Assembly (NCBI RefSeq): GCF_002943755.1
Contig: NZ_MQUB01000001.1
Span: 900,501 to 964,500, forward strand
Length of the DNA: 64,000 bases
Direction of reading: 5' to 3'
From: Aureitalea marina
Lineage (GTDB): Bacteria; Bacteroidota; Bacteroidia; Flavobacteriales; Flavobacteriaceae
Positions 1 through 9,633 of the stretch are shown in pieces. How positions within the stretch are numbered: the first letter of the stretch is position 1; every line of letters begins with the position of its first letter. The notes below the pieces were generated by a model that was given only the letters and a program-made list of their open reading frames with translations, was not told the DNA's origin and did not search any database. The position numbers were made by a program, and so were the translations under genes.

Positions 1-140
1 GTTATTTAGTTTTGACAACTGACTAAATAGGTAAGTGGTGAGCAGTCAGGAGAAAGAACTAGGATTAATTAACTACTTACTATCCAAAATAGGTAAGCAC
101 AGCTGGCTGCTGACCAGACTAGTCAGTATTCTTGAATTCA

Positions 141-198
141 TAAATCTTTATTCACGAATTGCAACAGATAAATCTTTTTGCGCTAGGGGTAAATCTTT
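141..198. repeat. Heptad-phased TAAATCT repeat
   Basis: TAAATCT followed by TT occurs at 141-149, 169-177 and 190-198. The spacings of 28 and 21 bases are exact multiples of seven, so the copies sit in one heptad phase although the intervening units have diverged. This is read directly from the sequence. Calling it a decayed tandem array is inference. Confidence 0.55.
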
Positions 199-206
199 GA
201 ATAACG

Positions 207-238
207 TAGATTAGCCCCGGACGGGGAATGGGGGCCCC
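207..238. repeat. GC-rich 32-bp dyad module, copy 1
   Basis: The module reads TAGATT, three variable bases, CCCGGACGGGG, two variable bases, then TGGGGGCCCC. It contains two dyads: CCCC-GGAC-GGGG, and the palindromic core GGGGCCCC. A second copy in the same orientation lies at 9767-9798 and differs only at the variable positions. It sits 3' of the leftward MscS-type gene. It could be a REP-like element or part of a termination signal; no T-run follows on either strand. Confidence 0.7.
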
Positions 239-249
239 AAAGTAAAATG

Positions 250-313
250 GTTAATCGTGACTCGTTCATTGTGATTCGAAAAATTAATTCATTGACTAAC
301 GACTAACGACTTA
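250..313. repeat. In-phase degenerate heptamers plus GACTAAC repeat
   Basis: Bases 250-277 split without gaps into four 7-base units of the type GTTAATC or GTGATTC. After a 16-base A/T-rich stretch, GACTAAC occurs twice exactly, followed by a partial third unit. The reverse complement of GACTAAC is GTTAGTC, so it belongs to the same word family. The block begins 11 bases after the GC-rich dyad module, as in the second copy near 9.8 kb. Confidence 0.6.
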
Positions 314-316
314 ATC

Positions 317-2785
317 CTATTCATCGTTCCCAGGAAATCTTCCCTCGAAAGATTTGATATGCAGATCCCGCTGAGGGAAAGGGATCTCGATATCATTGGC
401 ATACAAGATATCATGCACGGCAAAGACAATTTCACTCTTTACCCTTACCCAATCGTCAAACTGGGCCGTCCAAAAAAGCATGCGGAAATCCAAGGAACTT
501 TCGCCCATAGCATTGAACAATACAAGGGGTTTCGGGTCTTTCATGATGTCCGGGTTCTCCTCAAGCACTTGTAACAATAACTTCTTTACCCGATGAACAT
601 CGCTTCCGTAAGCCACGCCCGAGATCACTTCTATCCGCCTGTGCCGGTCAGAAAGTGTCCAGTTGATCACTTCCTGGGAAATGAGCTGCCCATTGGGCAC
701 TATGACCTCGGCTCCGTCGAAAGTCTTAATGTTGCTGGAGCGGATACCCATAGACTTTACAACCCCCATCAGGGTACCAACTTCTACGGTATCGCCAATC
801 TGTATAGGTCGTTCAAATAATAGGATGACCCCGGAGACCAGGTTGTTGAAAATGTTCTGTAGTCCAAAACCGATCCCCACACTGAAGGCACTGAAAATAA
901 TGGTTAGTTGATCCAAGGGCATCCCGATATACCGGGTTGCGAACAATACCCCAAACACAATGATGGTAAATTGAGAAATCGCCGTGATCATTCTGGGAAC
1001 TCCTTTGTTCAGCGGTATGCGGACAAGGATGTCATCATTGAGAACCACTTTGATCGCTTTGGAGATCAGAACAGAAAGCCAGATGATCAGGAAGAAATAG
1101 AAAATACTGCTTAGGGTAAAACTGATAGACCCCATATTGATTGGGTCTGTCAATAAGGAAGTAAGCCAATTTTCAACAGATCGCCGCACATAAAATACCC
1201 GCAATAACATACGTACCCAGCAAATGAGGGCGATGAACACCACTATCCGGGAAACCAGCCGCTTCAAATATACTTCATGGATGCGTACCACATTAAAACG
1301 CTGAAACCACGTATTACCAAGCAAAAAATGAAGCCCACCAATTAGGACTATACAACTGAAATACAAAATAATAATCCCGATCAAGTTTGCCACCAGTGCT
1401 TCGGTAAATACTCGGGCCATATCAACAAAACCAAGAAAATTGGCAATAATCGCGATGGTAAGTCCGATCCAATGTATCCAAAAAGTGAAATAGATAATCC
1501 GATTCAAGCGTTTATTCTGCAGCTCAAGTATTCTCTTTTCTCTTATCCATGGAAGTAATGCAATCCACTGTATAAGTGAAAACAGCAATAGTAATAAACG
1601 ATATCCAACTGTATACTGCGGCATGAAACCGTCTATAAATCGAATCAAGATCAAAATGGCAAACAACCAGAGGTAGGGCATCAAATCTGGCTTTATCAAC
1701 CGCGCATGTAATTGAAGTATTGGCACCAAAAGGATCAGGATCATAAGGTCATCCATTAGCGGTGGTGCATTTGCAAAGAAACCAGAAACAACAAAGAAGC
1801 CAAACAATAAAGCGGCACTCAATGGCTGGTTTAAAATAGAAACTAAGCTAGACTGGAATGCAGTGAGGTTAGTCAAGTCTTTTTGGTTCAGTCGATTTCT
1901 CAACCAATAGAATAACACAACAATCATTATAACGAAACCAATGGCCAGAAATAGAATGTTCTGTTTACTCATTAAATAGGACTTAAAGGCTTTCCATTCA
2001 CCACCAAATCGTTTACTAAATGAAGACACTGAATCTCCTAATCTGAATCCCTTGTAATCCAATTGATACATGGGTGTTTCAGCATGTCTATATAAATTTC
2101 TTTCGCGCTCAGAAAGGGTTTGCTCTATATCCTCCACGATCAATTCGACATCGATCAATCTGGTTATAGTATTATTAAGACCCTCAAGTAGTAAATCTTT
2201 TCTCCATTGGACTTCACTATTGATACTGTCCTGTTGTCCAATCACCTGTAAGGCGAGACTTTCGGTCCTAGAGTCAATAGTAATGGAGTCATTGACAAAG
2301 CGAGTTTCAATCTGATCAAGTTGGCTATTAGTTTGTTTTTGTCTGTCTGCCTGCAGTCGTTTAATTGCTGAGGAAAGCCCATCTCGTTCAATTTTGAGCT
2401 TGTTCCTTTGGTCCTTCCAGAAAAGTTCCAAGTTTATCAAGCCTCGGACGTTTACTCGTTTTGTGTTTGTCCTTCGGACTACAAATAAAAGAGAATCTAC
2501 CACAACAAGGAACGAGTCATTTTTTACCAGCTTAGCATTGATTTCTGATCGTTCCGGAAGGGAATTGGCCCACTTAAGCGATCGGACCTTGATCTCTGAC
2601 AAAACTACTGGTAACTCCTCCTCTTTAATTGGAATGACAACTTCTCTTTGGGATAAGCTCACACTGTCTGTAAGCATCTGCTTTACAACATTCTCCTGGG
2701 CTTGGAGCATGGTAAGTGGCAACAGACTACAACCAATCAAAAGCCCCAGAATAGACAGGTTCAATTCTTTCTTGAATTTGATCAT
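317..2785 (-). CDS. MscS-family mechanosensitive channel, large form
   Basis: The product is an 822-residue inner-membrane protein. Residues 1-30 look like a signal peptide (MIKFKKELNL, hydrophobic core, ending LQAQ). A periplasmic coiled-coil-like segment of roughly 240 residues follows, then about ten hydrophobic membrane segments, and the conserved MscS module in the last 270 residues. There the pore helix and neck read FSVGIGFGLQNIFNNLVSG, followed by a beta domain (RPIQIGDTVEV, then VPNGQLISQEVINW). Family members release solutes on hypo-osmotic shock; this size resembles MscK/YbiO-type channels. I chose the ATG at 2785 because it opens the signal peptide; an upstream TTG at 2842 would add 19 residues. 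It lies 86 bases downstream of the efflux operon in the same direction and may be read through from it. Confidence 0.88.
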   Translation of the reverse strand: MIKFKKELNLSILGLLIGCSLLPLTMLQAQENVVKQMLTDSVSLSQREVVIPIKEEELPVVLSEIKVRSLKWANSLPERSEINAKLVKNDSFLVVVDSLLFVVRRTNTKRVNVRGLINLELFWKDQRNKLKIERDGLSSAIKRLQADRQKQTNSQLDQIETRFVNDSITIDSRTESLALQVIGQQDSINSEVQWRKDLLLEGLNNTITRLIDVELIVEDIEQTLSERERNLYRHAETPMYQLDYKGFRLGDSVSSFSKRFGGEWKAFKSYLMSKQNILFLAIGFVIMIVVLFYWLRNRLNQKDLTNLTAFQSSLVSILNQPLSAALLFGFFVVSGFFANAPPLMDDLMILILLVPILQLHARLIKPDLMPYLWLFAILILIRFIDGFMPQYTVGYRLLLLLFSLIQWIALLPWIREKRILELQNKRLNRIIYFTFWIHWIGLTIAIIANFLGFVDMARVFTEALVANLIGIIILYFSCIVLIGGLHFLLGNTWFQRFNVVRIHEVYLKRLVSRIVVFIALICWVRMLLRVFYVRRSVENWLTSLLTDPINMGSISFTLSSIFYFFLIIWLSVLISKAIKVVLNDDILVRIPLNKGVPRMITAISQFTIIVFGVLFATRYIGMPLDQLTIIFSAFSVGIGFGLQNIFNNLVSGVILLFERPIQIGDTVEVGTLMGVVKSMGIRSSNIKTFDGAEVIVPNGQLISQEVINWTLSDRHRRIEVISGVAYGSDVHRVKKLLLQVLEENPDIMKDPKPLVLFNAMGESSLDFRMLFWTAQFDDWVRVKSEIVFAVHDILYANDIEIPFPQRDLHIKSFEGRFPGNDE

Positions 2786-2871
2786 AGCTTTATACAAATT
2801 CAGCTCAAGAAGGCCAAGGCTCAGATGCTTGATTTGGGTCAAATAATAATTACGGCCAGAGTAGTATTATC

Positions 2872-4311
2872 TCACTCAGTTTGCCGGGCTGCATCTCGTT
2901 CTTCAGGAGTGAGCCATCCACCACCAACTGCTTTATAAAGTTGAACATAGCTCGTCAATAAAGATGCTCTGAGATTTTCCAAAAGCAATTCAGCATCAAA
3001 GGCCTGTCGCTGTTGTTCCAAAAATTCCAGGTAACTGGTAACTCCCTTATTGTAGCGTTCCATAGAGAGATATTGGGCCTGAAGCGCCGAGCGCTTTCTT
3101 TCATTCGCAATCTCAATCTCCACCTTGGTGGTTCGTATATCCACCAAAATATCTTCTACCTCTGCAATAGCCCCAAATACCGTATTTTGATATTTATAAA
3201 GCGCCTGCATTTGCCGACTATCCTCAATATCGACCTGACGTTTTAAACGTCCCCAATAGATTAGTGGTGCCATGATCTGCCCGCCAAGGCTCCAAAGCGG
3301 GTTTGAAAAGGATAAACTTTTAAAATCGTTTGCAGCAACACCACCAAATGCGTTTAGACTAATGGTAGGCAACCGATTTGCCTTGGCAGAACCAACCCGG
3401 GCATTCTGACCGATAACCTGGTATTCTGCTGCTACGACATCAGGACGTCTAGCTAGAAGTTCGACGGGAGTCTGTACCGGAATATCTAAATTGTAATTCT
3501 GTTCTTCCAAAGGTGTTCCTGTCTCTACCGGTCCCGGATTTCTTCCAAGCAGTATACTCAAGGCGTTCTGTAATTGAACAATCTGCCTTTCATACTGTGG
3601 AACAGCTCCAGCTGCGATGGTATATTGAATAGTTGATTGATCCACATCGATAATGGGTACAATACCCTTATCGTATCGTGCCTTGATAATCTGTACCATA
3701 CTATCTCTTGACCTGGCGTTTCGCTGAGCGATCTCATATTGACTTTTGGCCTGTAATAGCGCAAAATAGGTGCTCGCGACTTCACTAACCAAGGAGATCA
3801 TCACACCGCGGTAACCATATTCGGTAGCCATTAGATCGGCGCGTGCGGCTTCAGATAATCGACGAATTCGTCCCCAAAGATCAATTTCCCAGTATACACT
3901 TCCCGATCCAAATACCAGATTATTGGTTTGCCCAACTTGATTCATGACAAAGTTACCCCTAGTGACCTCGCCATTGAGGGTAACTTGAGGCAATAGATCG
4001 GCATTTTGTATGTTGAGAGCAAATCGGGCTTGCAGCACATTTTCTGAAGCGATCATGGCGTCCCGGTTGTTCAAAAAGGCTTCATTGATCAGGTCGTTCA
4101 AGATTGGATCGTCATACATGGTCCACCATTCGATCGCAGCAGTATCCAAGACAATGGTGTCTGTCCGGATAGAGTCATAGACTACGGTGTCATCCGGGTT
4201 TACCTGGGCGAAAGAAGTAGGCTGATTGAACTCTGTTCCCTTATAATTCTTACCAACCTTGCAACTGTGCAGCAGAAGAATGGTCAGTCCTATTGCGAAT
4301 AATCTTTTCAT
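2872..4311 (-). CDS. RND efflux outer-membrane lipoprotein (OprM/NodT/TolC type)
   Basis: This 479-residue protein begins with a lipoprotein signal (LLLHSCKVGKNY, lipid-modified Cys at residue 17) and has the two repeated helical-barrel halves of the outer-membrane efflux family. Recognisable features are the early WWTMYDDPILNDLI segment, EIDLWGRIRR in the first repeat, RRPDVVAAEYQVIGQNARVG in the second, and a C-terminal coiled helix ending GGGWLTPEER. It would form the exit duct of the tripartite pump. Its start codon overlaps the stop of the pump gene by ATGA, so the two are translationally coupled. Assignment to the NodT-like lipoprotein group is family knowledge; the substrate cannot be told. 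Confidence 0.93.
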   Translation of the reverse strand: MKRLFAIGLTILLLHSCKVGKNYKGTEFNQPTSFAQVNPDDTVVYDSIRTDTIVLDTAAIEWWTMYDDPILNDLINEAFLNNRDAMIASENVLQARFALNIQNADLLPQVTLNGEVTRGNFVMNQVGQTNNLVFGSGSVYWEIDLWGRIRRLSEAARADLMATEYGYRGVMISLVSEVASTYFALLQAKSQYEIAQRNARSRDSMVQIIKARYDKGIVPIIDVDQSTIQYTIAAGAVPQYERQIVQLQNALSILLGRNPGPVETGTPLEEQNYNLDIPVQTPVELLARRPDVVAAEYQVIGQNARVGSAKANRLPTISLNAFGGVAANDFKSLSFSNPLWSLGGQIMAPLIYWGRLKRQVDIEDSRQMQALYKYQNTVFGAIAEVEDILVDIRTTKVEIEIANERKRSALQAQYLSMERYNKGVTSYLEFLEQQRQAFDAELLLENLRASLLTSYVQLYKAVGGGWLTPEERDAARQTE

Positions 4312-7300
4312 TCTTCAGAGGTTTGTTGGGTTGACATTTGAGCATCTCGCTTCTTTTCGTAACCAGCTAGCTTTCCAATCAAAACGAAAAGCATAGGATA
4401 GAAGAAAACCCCCAAGAAGGTAGCCACACTCATTCCACCAAGCAATGCCATACCCATTACTTTTCGAGCTTCTGCTCCTGTTCCTGAAGCTATCACTAAG
4501 GGAAAAACCCCGAGAATAAAGGAGAATGCAGTCATTAAAATTGGACGGAACCTCGATTTGGCGGCATTAATCGCCGCGTCGAACAATGAGAGCCCTTTTT
4601 TAAACTCATCATTGGCAAATTCAACAATCAGAATGGCATTCTTGGCGGCCATACCGATTAGCATCACGAATGAAACCTGGGCAAAGATGTTGTTCTCAAA
4701 ACTTACACTAAACTGCCTGGCGATCCACAGGAACATGAGGGCACCGAATATAGCAAATGGTGTTCCCAACAGAATGGAGAAGGGGAGGCTCCAGCTTTCG
4801 TATTGGGCTGCGAGAATGAGGAATACAAAGACCAATGAGAAAGTTAGGATCACTCCAAGGGAGCCAGAAGCTTTATTTTCTTGGAACGACATGGCATTCC
4901 AGGAGGTAGTCATATCGGCAGGTAGCACTTCTGAGGCAACCTCGGTCAAGGCGGCCATGGCTTGGGCCGATGAATATCCTGGAGCGGGACCTCCTGTAAC
5001 TTCTACGGAACGGAAGAGATTGAATCGGGTTGTATAATCCGGACCGGATACTGGTTTTACCGTAGCCAGGGTTGAAAGGGGTACCATTTCTCCCTCCTTG
5101 TTCTTGATAAAGAAATTCTCGATCTGCTTTTCGTCGACCCGATATTCACTTTCGGCTTGAATATAGGTCTTATACAAGCGTCCAAAGCGCGTAAAATCAT
5201 TTACATAGGCTCCTCCCATGAATGCACCAATACTGGTATACAGATCATTCAGAGAGACACCCAACTTCAGGGCCTTTTCCTTGTCTATATCCATGAAGCG
5301 CTGTGGTACCGTACTTTGGAATGTTGTGAATGCACTACCGATCTCCTCTCTGGCGTTGGCAGCTTGAATGAATTTACCGGCGTTCTGGGAGAGATATTCT
5401 GGTGTGTTTCCTCCTTTGTCTTGTAACATAATGGAGAATCCCGAACCATTACCCAAGCCTGGAATGGCAGGAGGCCCAAATGCGAAGGCCTGACCCCCTT
5501 TTATTTTTGTAGCCAATGCAATATTTACTTGGTTGATCAATTCCTTCGCCGTAAAATCCCGATCTCCCCAATCTTTTAGGGTAGCAAACATAAAGGCATT
5601 GTTGGTAGCCATTGCACCTGATAACAAGCTATATCCAGTAGCGTTAGTTACGTATTCGACCTCTTCAAAGCCTAATAAGATTTCCTCCACCTGGCTTCCG
5701 ATCTCATCAGTACGCTGAAGGGAAGCAGCATTGGGCAACTGGATGTTGACATAAAAGTACCCCATATCCTCCTCTGGTATAAAACCACCAGGCACCAATT
5801 TCCCGAAGATGGCGGCACCAACGGTCAGCAGAACAATAAAGATTACTCCTCTTTTCATTTTGCGAGTAACCACGTGGGTAACGCTCATGTAGGAGTCAGT
5901 CGTCTTTCCCATCCATTTGTTGAAGGCTTTAAAAAATGCACCCAGTGGTCCGCCATACGGTTTTGGTTTCTTCAATAAAATGGAACACAATGCAGGACTC
6001 AGGGTAAGGGCATTCAAAGAGGATACCAATACCGAGACCACAATGGTGATGGCAAATTGCTGATACAGGATTCCGGTAATACCAGCCATTCCAGCAACCG
6101 GAATAAACACAGCTACCAATACCAAAGTTGTAGCAATGACCGGTGCTGTAACCTTCTTCATAGCTTCTATGGTCGCCGCCTTGGTGGACATACCTTTTTC
6201 GATATTCACCTGAACGGCCTCCACAACGACAATGGCATCGTCTACCACGATACCGATTGCTAAGACAAGCCCAAGTAGTGATAAGACATTAATGGTAAAG
6301 CCGAGCAAGGGGAAGAACATAAAGGCCCCGATCAGTGAGACAGGGATTGCGAGTGTAGGGATCAAGGTGGCACGCCAATCTTGTATAAAAATGAAAACAA
6401 CTAATATGACTAGTATGAGCGCTATGATCAAGGTGACCACTATATCACGAATTCCCGCGGTAATAGGTAAAGTGGTGTCCAGGGAAACATCGTAGTTCAT
6501 GCCCTCCGGAAAATCCTGACTGATATCTACCATCTCGGTTTTAATATTATCAGCTAGCTCTACGGCATTAGAGCCAGGAGCTTGGTATAGAGCCACAATA
6601 GCCGCTGCTTTTGGATCAGCCTCGCGACCAGTCACATTGATACCGAGTCTGGGAATCATGCTATAGGTTTCTACTCCCAAGGCAACCCGGGCAACATCGC
6701 CAATCTTAATTTGTGACCCATCCGAAAGGGTTCTGATCACTATGTCTTCAAATGCTTCTGGCGAATTAAATCTATCCGGTAATCGAACGGTATAGGTGAA
6801 TTCAGTGCCGGGGGGTGCAGGTTCCGCTCCAAATTTCCCTCCAGGAACAATCACGTTCTGCTCGTTGATCGCATTGACGATCTCCGGGACCGTAATTCCC
6901 CTTACCGCCAGTAGGTCTGGTTTGATCCAGATTCGCATCGAATAATTGGCGGCTCCCAATATATCCACCCGTCCAATTCCTGGAACACGGGCCAACCGGT
7001 CTTTTATATTAATCAATCCATAATTCCCAAGAAACTCGGCATTGTTGTGAGCTGGATTGTCAGTAGTCAATGTGATTAGCATTAACTGACTTGGCAATGA
7101 TTTTTTGGTGGTCACCCCATATTGGGTAACTGCACTGGGTAATTTGGCCGTTGCCGCAGATACACGATTCTGGGCCAATACGGTATTCATATCCGGGTCA
7201 GTACCAACATCGAAGGATACCTGGATCACCATGGTTCCGTCGTTGGCATTTGTACTTTTCATGTAGATCATATTGTCCACCCCATTCATCTCTTGTTCAA

Positions 7301-7505
7301 TAGGGGTGGCAACAGATTCTTCTACATTTAAAGCATTTGCGCCTGTGTAAGTGGCCCGAACTTCTACAATAGGTGGAGTCAGATTAGGGTATTGTTCAAT
7401 GGCCAACCCGATCACGGACACCCCACCTACAATGACGATCACTATAGCGATCACCATGGCCACAATTGGCCTGTGGACGAAAAAATTTCCTTTACTTTCT
7501 GCCAT
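4308..7505 (-). CDS. RND multidrug efflux pump, HAE1 family (AcrB/MexB type)
   Basis: This 1065-residue proton/drug antiporter of the inner membrane has the expected length and twelve-helix layout with two large periplasmic loops. The N-terminus reads FFVHRPIVAMVIAI, as in HAE1 pumps. The proton-relay acidic pair in TM4 is present (AIGIVVDDAIVVVEAV), and the matching lysine in TM10 lies in AAKNAILIVEFAND. The porter domain carries GRVDILGAANYSMRIWI. It lies between the fusion protein, two bases upstream, and the outer-membrane duct, overlapping the latter. Substrates cannot be read from sequence; hydrophobic drugs, detergents or bile-like compounds are usual for the family. Confidence 0.96.
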   Translation of the reverse strand: MAESKGNFFVHRPIVAMVIAIVIVIVGGVSVIGLAIEQYPNLTPPIVEVRATYTGANALNVEESVATPIEQEMNGVDNMIYMKSTNANDGTMVIQVSFDVGTDPDMNTVLAQNRVSAATAKLPSAVTQYGVTTKKSLPSQLMLITLTTDNPAHNNAEFLGNYGLINIKDRLARVPGIGRVDILGAANYSMRIWIKPDLLAVRGITVPEIVNAINEQNVIVPGGKFGAEPAPPGTEFTYTVRLPDRFNSPEAFEDIVIRTLSDGSQIKIGDVARVALGVETYSMIPRLGINVTGREADPKAAAIVALYQAPGSNAVELADNIKTEMVDISQDFPEGMNYDVSLDTTLPITAGIRDIVVTLIIALILVILVVFIFIQDWRATLIPTLAIPVSLIGAFMFFPLLGFTINVLSLLGLVLAIGIVVDDAIVVVEAVQVNIEKGMSTKAATIEAMKKVTAPVIATTLVLVAVFIPVAGMAGITGILYQQFAITIVVSVLVSSLNALTLSPALCSILLKKPKPYGGPLGAFFKAFNKWMGKTTDSYMSVTHVVTRKMKRGVIFIVLLTVGAAIFGKLVPGGFIPEEDMGYFYVNIQLPNAASLQRTDEIGSQVEEILLGFEEVEYVTNATGYSLLSGAMATNNAFMFATLKDWGDRDFTAKELINQVNIALATKIKGGQAFAFGPPAIPGLGNGSGFSIMLQDKGGNTPEYLSQNAGKFIQAANAREEIGSAFTTFQSTVPQRFMDIDKEKALKLGVSLNDLYTSIGAFMGGAYVNDFTRFGRLYKTYIQAESEYRVDEKQIENFFIKNKEGEMVPLSTLATVKPVSGPDYTTRFNLFRSVEVTGGPAPGYSSAQAMAALTEVASEVLPADMTTSWNAMSFQENKASGSLGVILTFSLVFVFLILAAQYESWSLPFSILLGTPFAIFGALMFLWIARQFSVSFENNIFAQVSFVMLIGMAAKNAILIVEFANDEFKKGLSLFDAAINAAKSRFRPILMTAFSFILGVFPLVIASGTGAEARKVMGMALLGGMSVATFLGVFFYPMLFVLIGKLAGYEKKRDAQMSTQQTSEE

Positions 7506-7507
7506 GA

Positions 7508-8662
7508 TTAACCAGCATTTTTACTAGTGAAGTCACTGGCAACAGGAACTACTTCCATACCTGCTCTGATCTTTTGAAGAGCGTCTATGACAATCTTTTC
7601 GCCTCCATCTAATCCATCTTCGATGATGACCATATCACCCACACGAGTCCCTAATTTGACGGGCACCGATTTGATCTGATTGTTATCATCGACAATCATG
7701 ACAGAATATTCACCCTGTAATTCAGATAGACAGCGTTGTGGTATTAAAATGGCATCCTCCGCTACAGTTAATTGTACTCTGACCTTCGCATAAAGGCCAG
7801 GTCGGAGTAAGCGAGCGGTGTTTGGAAAGCTTGCCTGAATTAGCAATGATCCAGTACTGGTATTAATCTGGCTATTTACAAAGTCAATGACTCCTTTCTC
7901 GTCGTATAAAGTTCCATCGGCAAGTATTAAGTCAATATACGGTTCTACTTTACCATCTTCTACATCGCGTTTAACATCCTCGACTGTTCGATTACGCTGG
8001 TACTCTCGGGCCAATTCTAGGTATTTACTTTCCGAGATACTGAAATGAACCCTCACCGTGTCAATTCTTGAAACGGTATTTAGGATAACGGGATTTGGTT
8101 CTTTACCAACATATTCACCCTCTCTGGCTTCCGTCTTTCCAATTAAGCCTTCAATTGGGGATTCAATCGTTGTGTACCCCAATTTGATCCGAGCTTGACT
8201 GACATTAGCTTTGGCTGCATTTACAGAGGCTATTGAGGCATCGTATGTCGCTTGTGAGGCATCGAGATCACTTTGACTCACCGCGTTGATCTCCGCCAGG
8301 GGCTGGTATCGGTCCAATTCGTTTTTGGCATTGACCTTCATGGTCTCAGCCTCAGCCAACTTACTTTCCTGGGCTGCGACTTGAGCCAGATAGGGATCCG
8401 GGTCAATAGAGTAGAGGAGTTGTCCTTTTTTAACCTGGGTACCCTCTTCAAAGGATATCTTCTCCAGAAATCCATCCACTCTGGCCCGAATGGGGATGTC
8501 CTTTAGCCCATAGATCTGACCAACAAATTCGTTGTAGATGGGAACATCTTTCTTTTGGGCCTCAAATACAGGAATCTCCTGAGGCGGAAGTTGGGCTACA
8601 TCCTTATCCCCTTTACAGGCGACAAGTAATACGGTAATAAGGGTGAAGGAGAGATATTTCAT
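7508..8662 (-). CDS. RND efflux membrane-fusion lipoprotein (AcrA/MexA type)
   Basis: The periplasmic adaptor is 384 residues long. The lipobox LLVACKGD near residue 16 predicts a lipid anchor. Then come the lipoyl half-motif (YGLKDIPIRARVDGFLEKIS and GTQVKKGQLLYSID), an alpha-helical hairpin of about 70 residues, the second lipoyl half (YTTIESPIEGLIGK), and the beta-barrel and membrane-proximal domains (RLLRPGLYAKVRVQL). An ATG 24 bases upstream (8686) would overlap the -7 promoter element, so I start at the ATG that opens the lipoprotein signal. It is first in the operon with the pump and the outer-membrane protein. Confidence 0.94.
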   Translation of the reverse strand: MKYLSFTLITVLLVACKGDKDVAQLPPQEIPVFEAQKKDVPIYNEFVGQIYGLKDIPIRARVDGFLEKISFEEGTQVKKGQLLYSIDPDPYLAQVAAQESKLAEAETMKVNAKNELDRYQPLAEINAVSQSDLDASQATYDASIASVNAAKANVSQARIKLGYTTIESPIEGLIGKTEAREGEYVGKEPNPVILNTVSRIDTVRVHFSISESKYLELAREYQRNRTVEDVKRDVEDGKVEPYIDLILADGTLYDEKGVIDFVNSQINTSTGSLLIQASFPNTARLLRPGLYAKVRVQLTVAEDAILIPQRCLSELQGEYSVMIVDDNNQIKSVPVKLGTRVGDMVIIEDGLDGGEKIVIDALQKIRAGMEVVPVASDFTSKNAG

Positions 8663-8683
8663 AATCAGAGTTAGCGAGAATCT

Positions 8684-8714
8684 CAAAGTTAGAAAAATCC
8701 CTTTATGTTCCGAA
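8684..8714 (-). promoter_or_regulatory. Bacteroidota-type promoter of the efflux operon
   Basis: Reading leftward, the -7 element TAACTTTG (8691-8684) matches TAnnTTTG exactly. A TTCG (8714-8711), one base off TTTG, lies 19 bases upstream as the -33 box. The predicted transcript would begin about 15 bases before the lipoprotein start codon. The element matches are seen; activity is inferred. Confidence 0.55.
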
Positions 8715-8796
8715 TTTTCTTTGCGTAATAAACTCTTTATTTTAATTTAACCCTTAAGAAGTTTTTTTAGCCTTTTCATTAATCAACTTAAGACCT

Positions 8797-9633
8797 ATGA
8801 AGTTCTCCCGTCCACTCCTACCTATAAGTAAATTAATCACCCTATTTCTGGTGGCAGGATCACAAGTATTCGGCCAGAGTTACGCTGATAGGCAAGGAGA
8901 CTCCATCAACCCGAGATTCTATGTAAAGGCGGGTTTCTACTATCCTAACCTATCGACCACCTTGCGGATCGATGGGCGCCGATTGGGTACGGAGATCGGT
9001 TTGGAGGACGACTTGGGATTATCTGAAGACCTGGCCGTGTTCCGAGCAGACGCCTTCATCCGTCTAGCCAAGAACTCTGAATTGGTGGTAACCTATACCA
9101 AGATCAATCGGGATCGGTCACTGACCTTAAAAGAGGATATAGAGTTTCAAGACATCATATTCGAACAAGGATCGGGTGTTAATTTCAATTTCGATGTAGA
9201 CTATTTCGCAGCGACCTATCGGCATTCCTTTTTTAATAATTTGAACTGGAAGGCCGGTGTCTCCGGTGGTTTGCGCGGAGTATTTATAAATACAGGATTC
9301 GAGGCTCGATTAAACAATGCCTTTACAAGTTCCAAGACTGATTTTATGGCACCTGCCATTTTGTTTGGTTTTCACGGATCTGCCTACCTGACCCCTCGCT
9401 TATTGGCACGATATGCGATCGAGTTCTTTTGGCTGGAAATAGAAGGTGTAAAGATCAACATATTAGAATCTAACGCTTCGGTTACCTGGTTCTTCTCTAA
9501 GAGCGTCGGTATTGGACTGGCCCATTCAACGAACAACTATAGGGTAGAAGAGATACCCTTTGGCAGCGATTTGAAAGGCAGGGTTCGGTTTAATTTTGGA
9601 GGGATCAATGCTTTCCTGGCTGCGCGTTTTTAA
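8797..9633 (+). CDS. Outer-membrane beta-barrel protein, function unknown
   Basis: This is a 278-residue secreted protein with a signal peptide ending near VFGQSYAD. The rest alternates hydrophobic and polar residues in short strands (for example RFYVKAGFYYPNLSTTLRID and SELVVTYTKINRD) and ends with an aromatic C-terminus (NAFLAARF), as expected for an outer-membrane barrel of 10-12 strands. It is transcribed divergently from the efflux operon across a 134-base gap, so the two could share regulation, though nothing shows this directly. No enzymatic motif is visible and I cannot assign a family. Confidence 0.75.
   Translation: MKFSRPLLPISKLITLFLVAGSQVFGQSYADRQGDSINPRFYVKAGFYYPNLSTTLRIDGRRLGTEIGLEDDLGLSEDLAVFRADAFIRLAKNSELVVTYTKINRDRSLTLKEDIEFQDIIFEQGSGVNFNFDVDYFAATYRHSFFNNLNWKAGVSGGLRGVFINTGFEARLNNAFTSSKTDFMAPAILFGFHGSAYLTPRLLARYAIEFFWLEIEGVKINILESNASVTWFFSKSVGIGLAHSTNNYRVEEIPFGSDLKGRVRFNFGGINAFLAARF

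Larger units (their letters stand above)
1..316. other. Intergenic region rich in 7-bp periodic sequence, no gene seen
   Basis: No credible coding sequence is seen in these 316 bases. The left part has two copies of AAATAGGTAAG (25-35 and 87-97). From 141 onward the sequence has a 7-bp rhythm: TAAATCT recurs at 141, 169 and 190, offsets of 28 and 21. A GC-rich 32-bp dyad module lies at 207-238, degenerate heptamers at 250-277, and GACTAAC is repeated at 294-313. The region lies downstream of the leftward MscS-type gene, so transcription from that gene would enter it. Confidence 0.7.
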
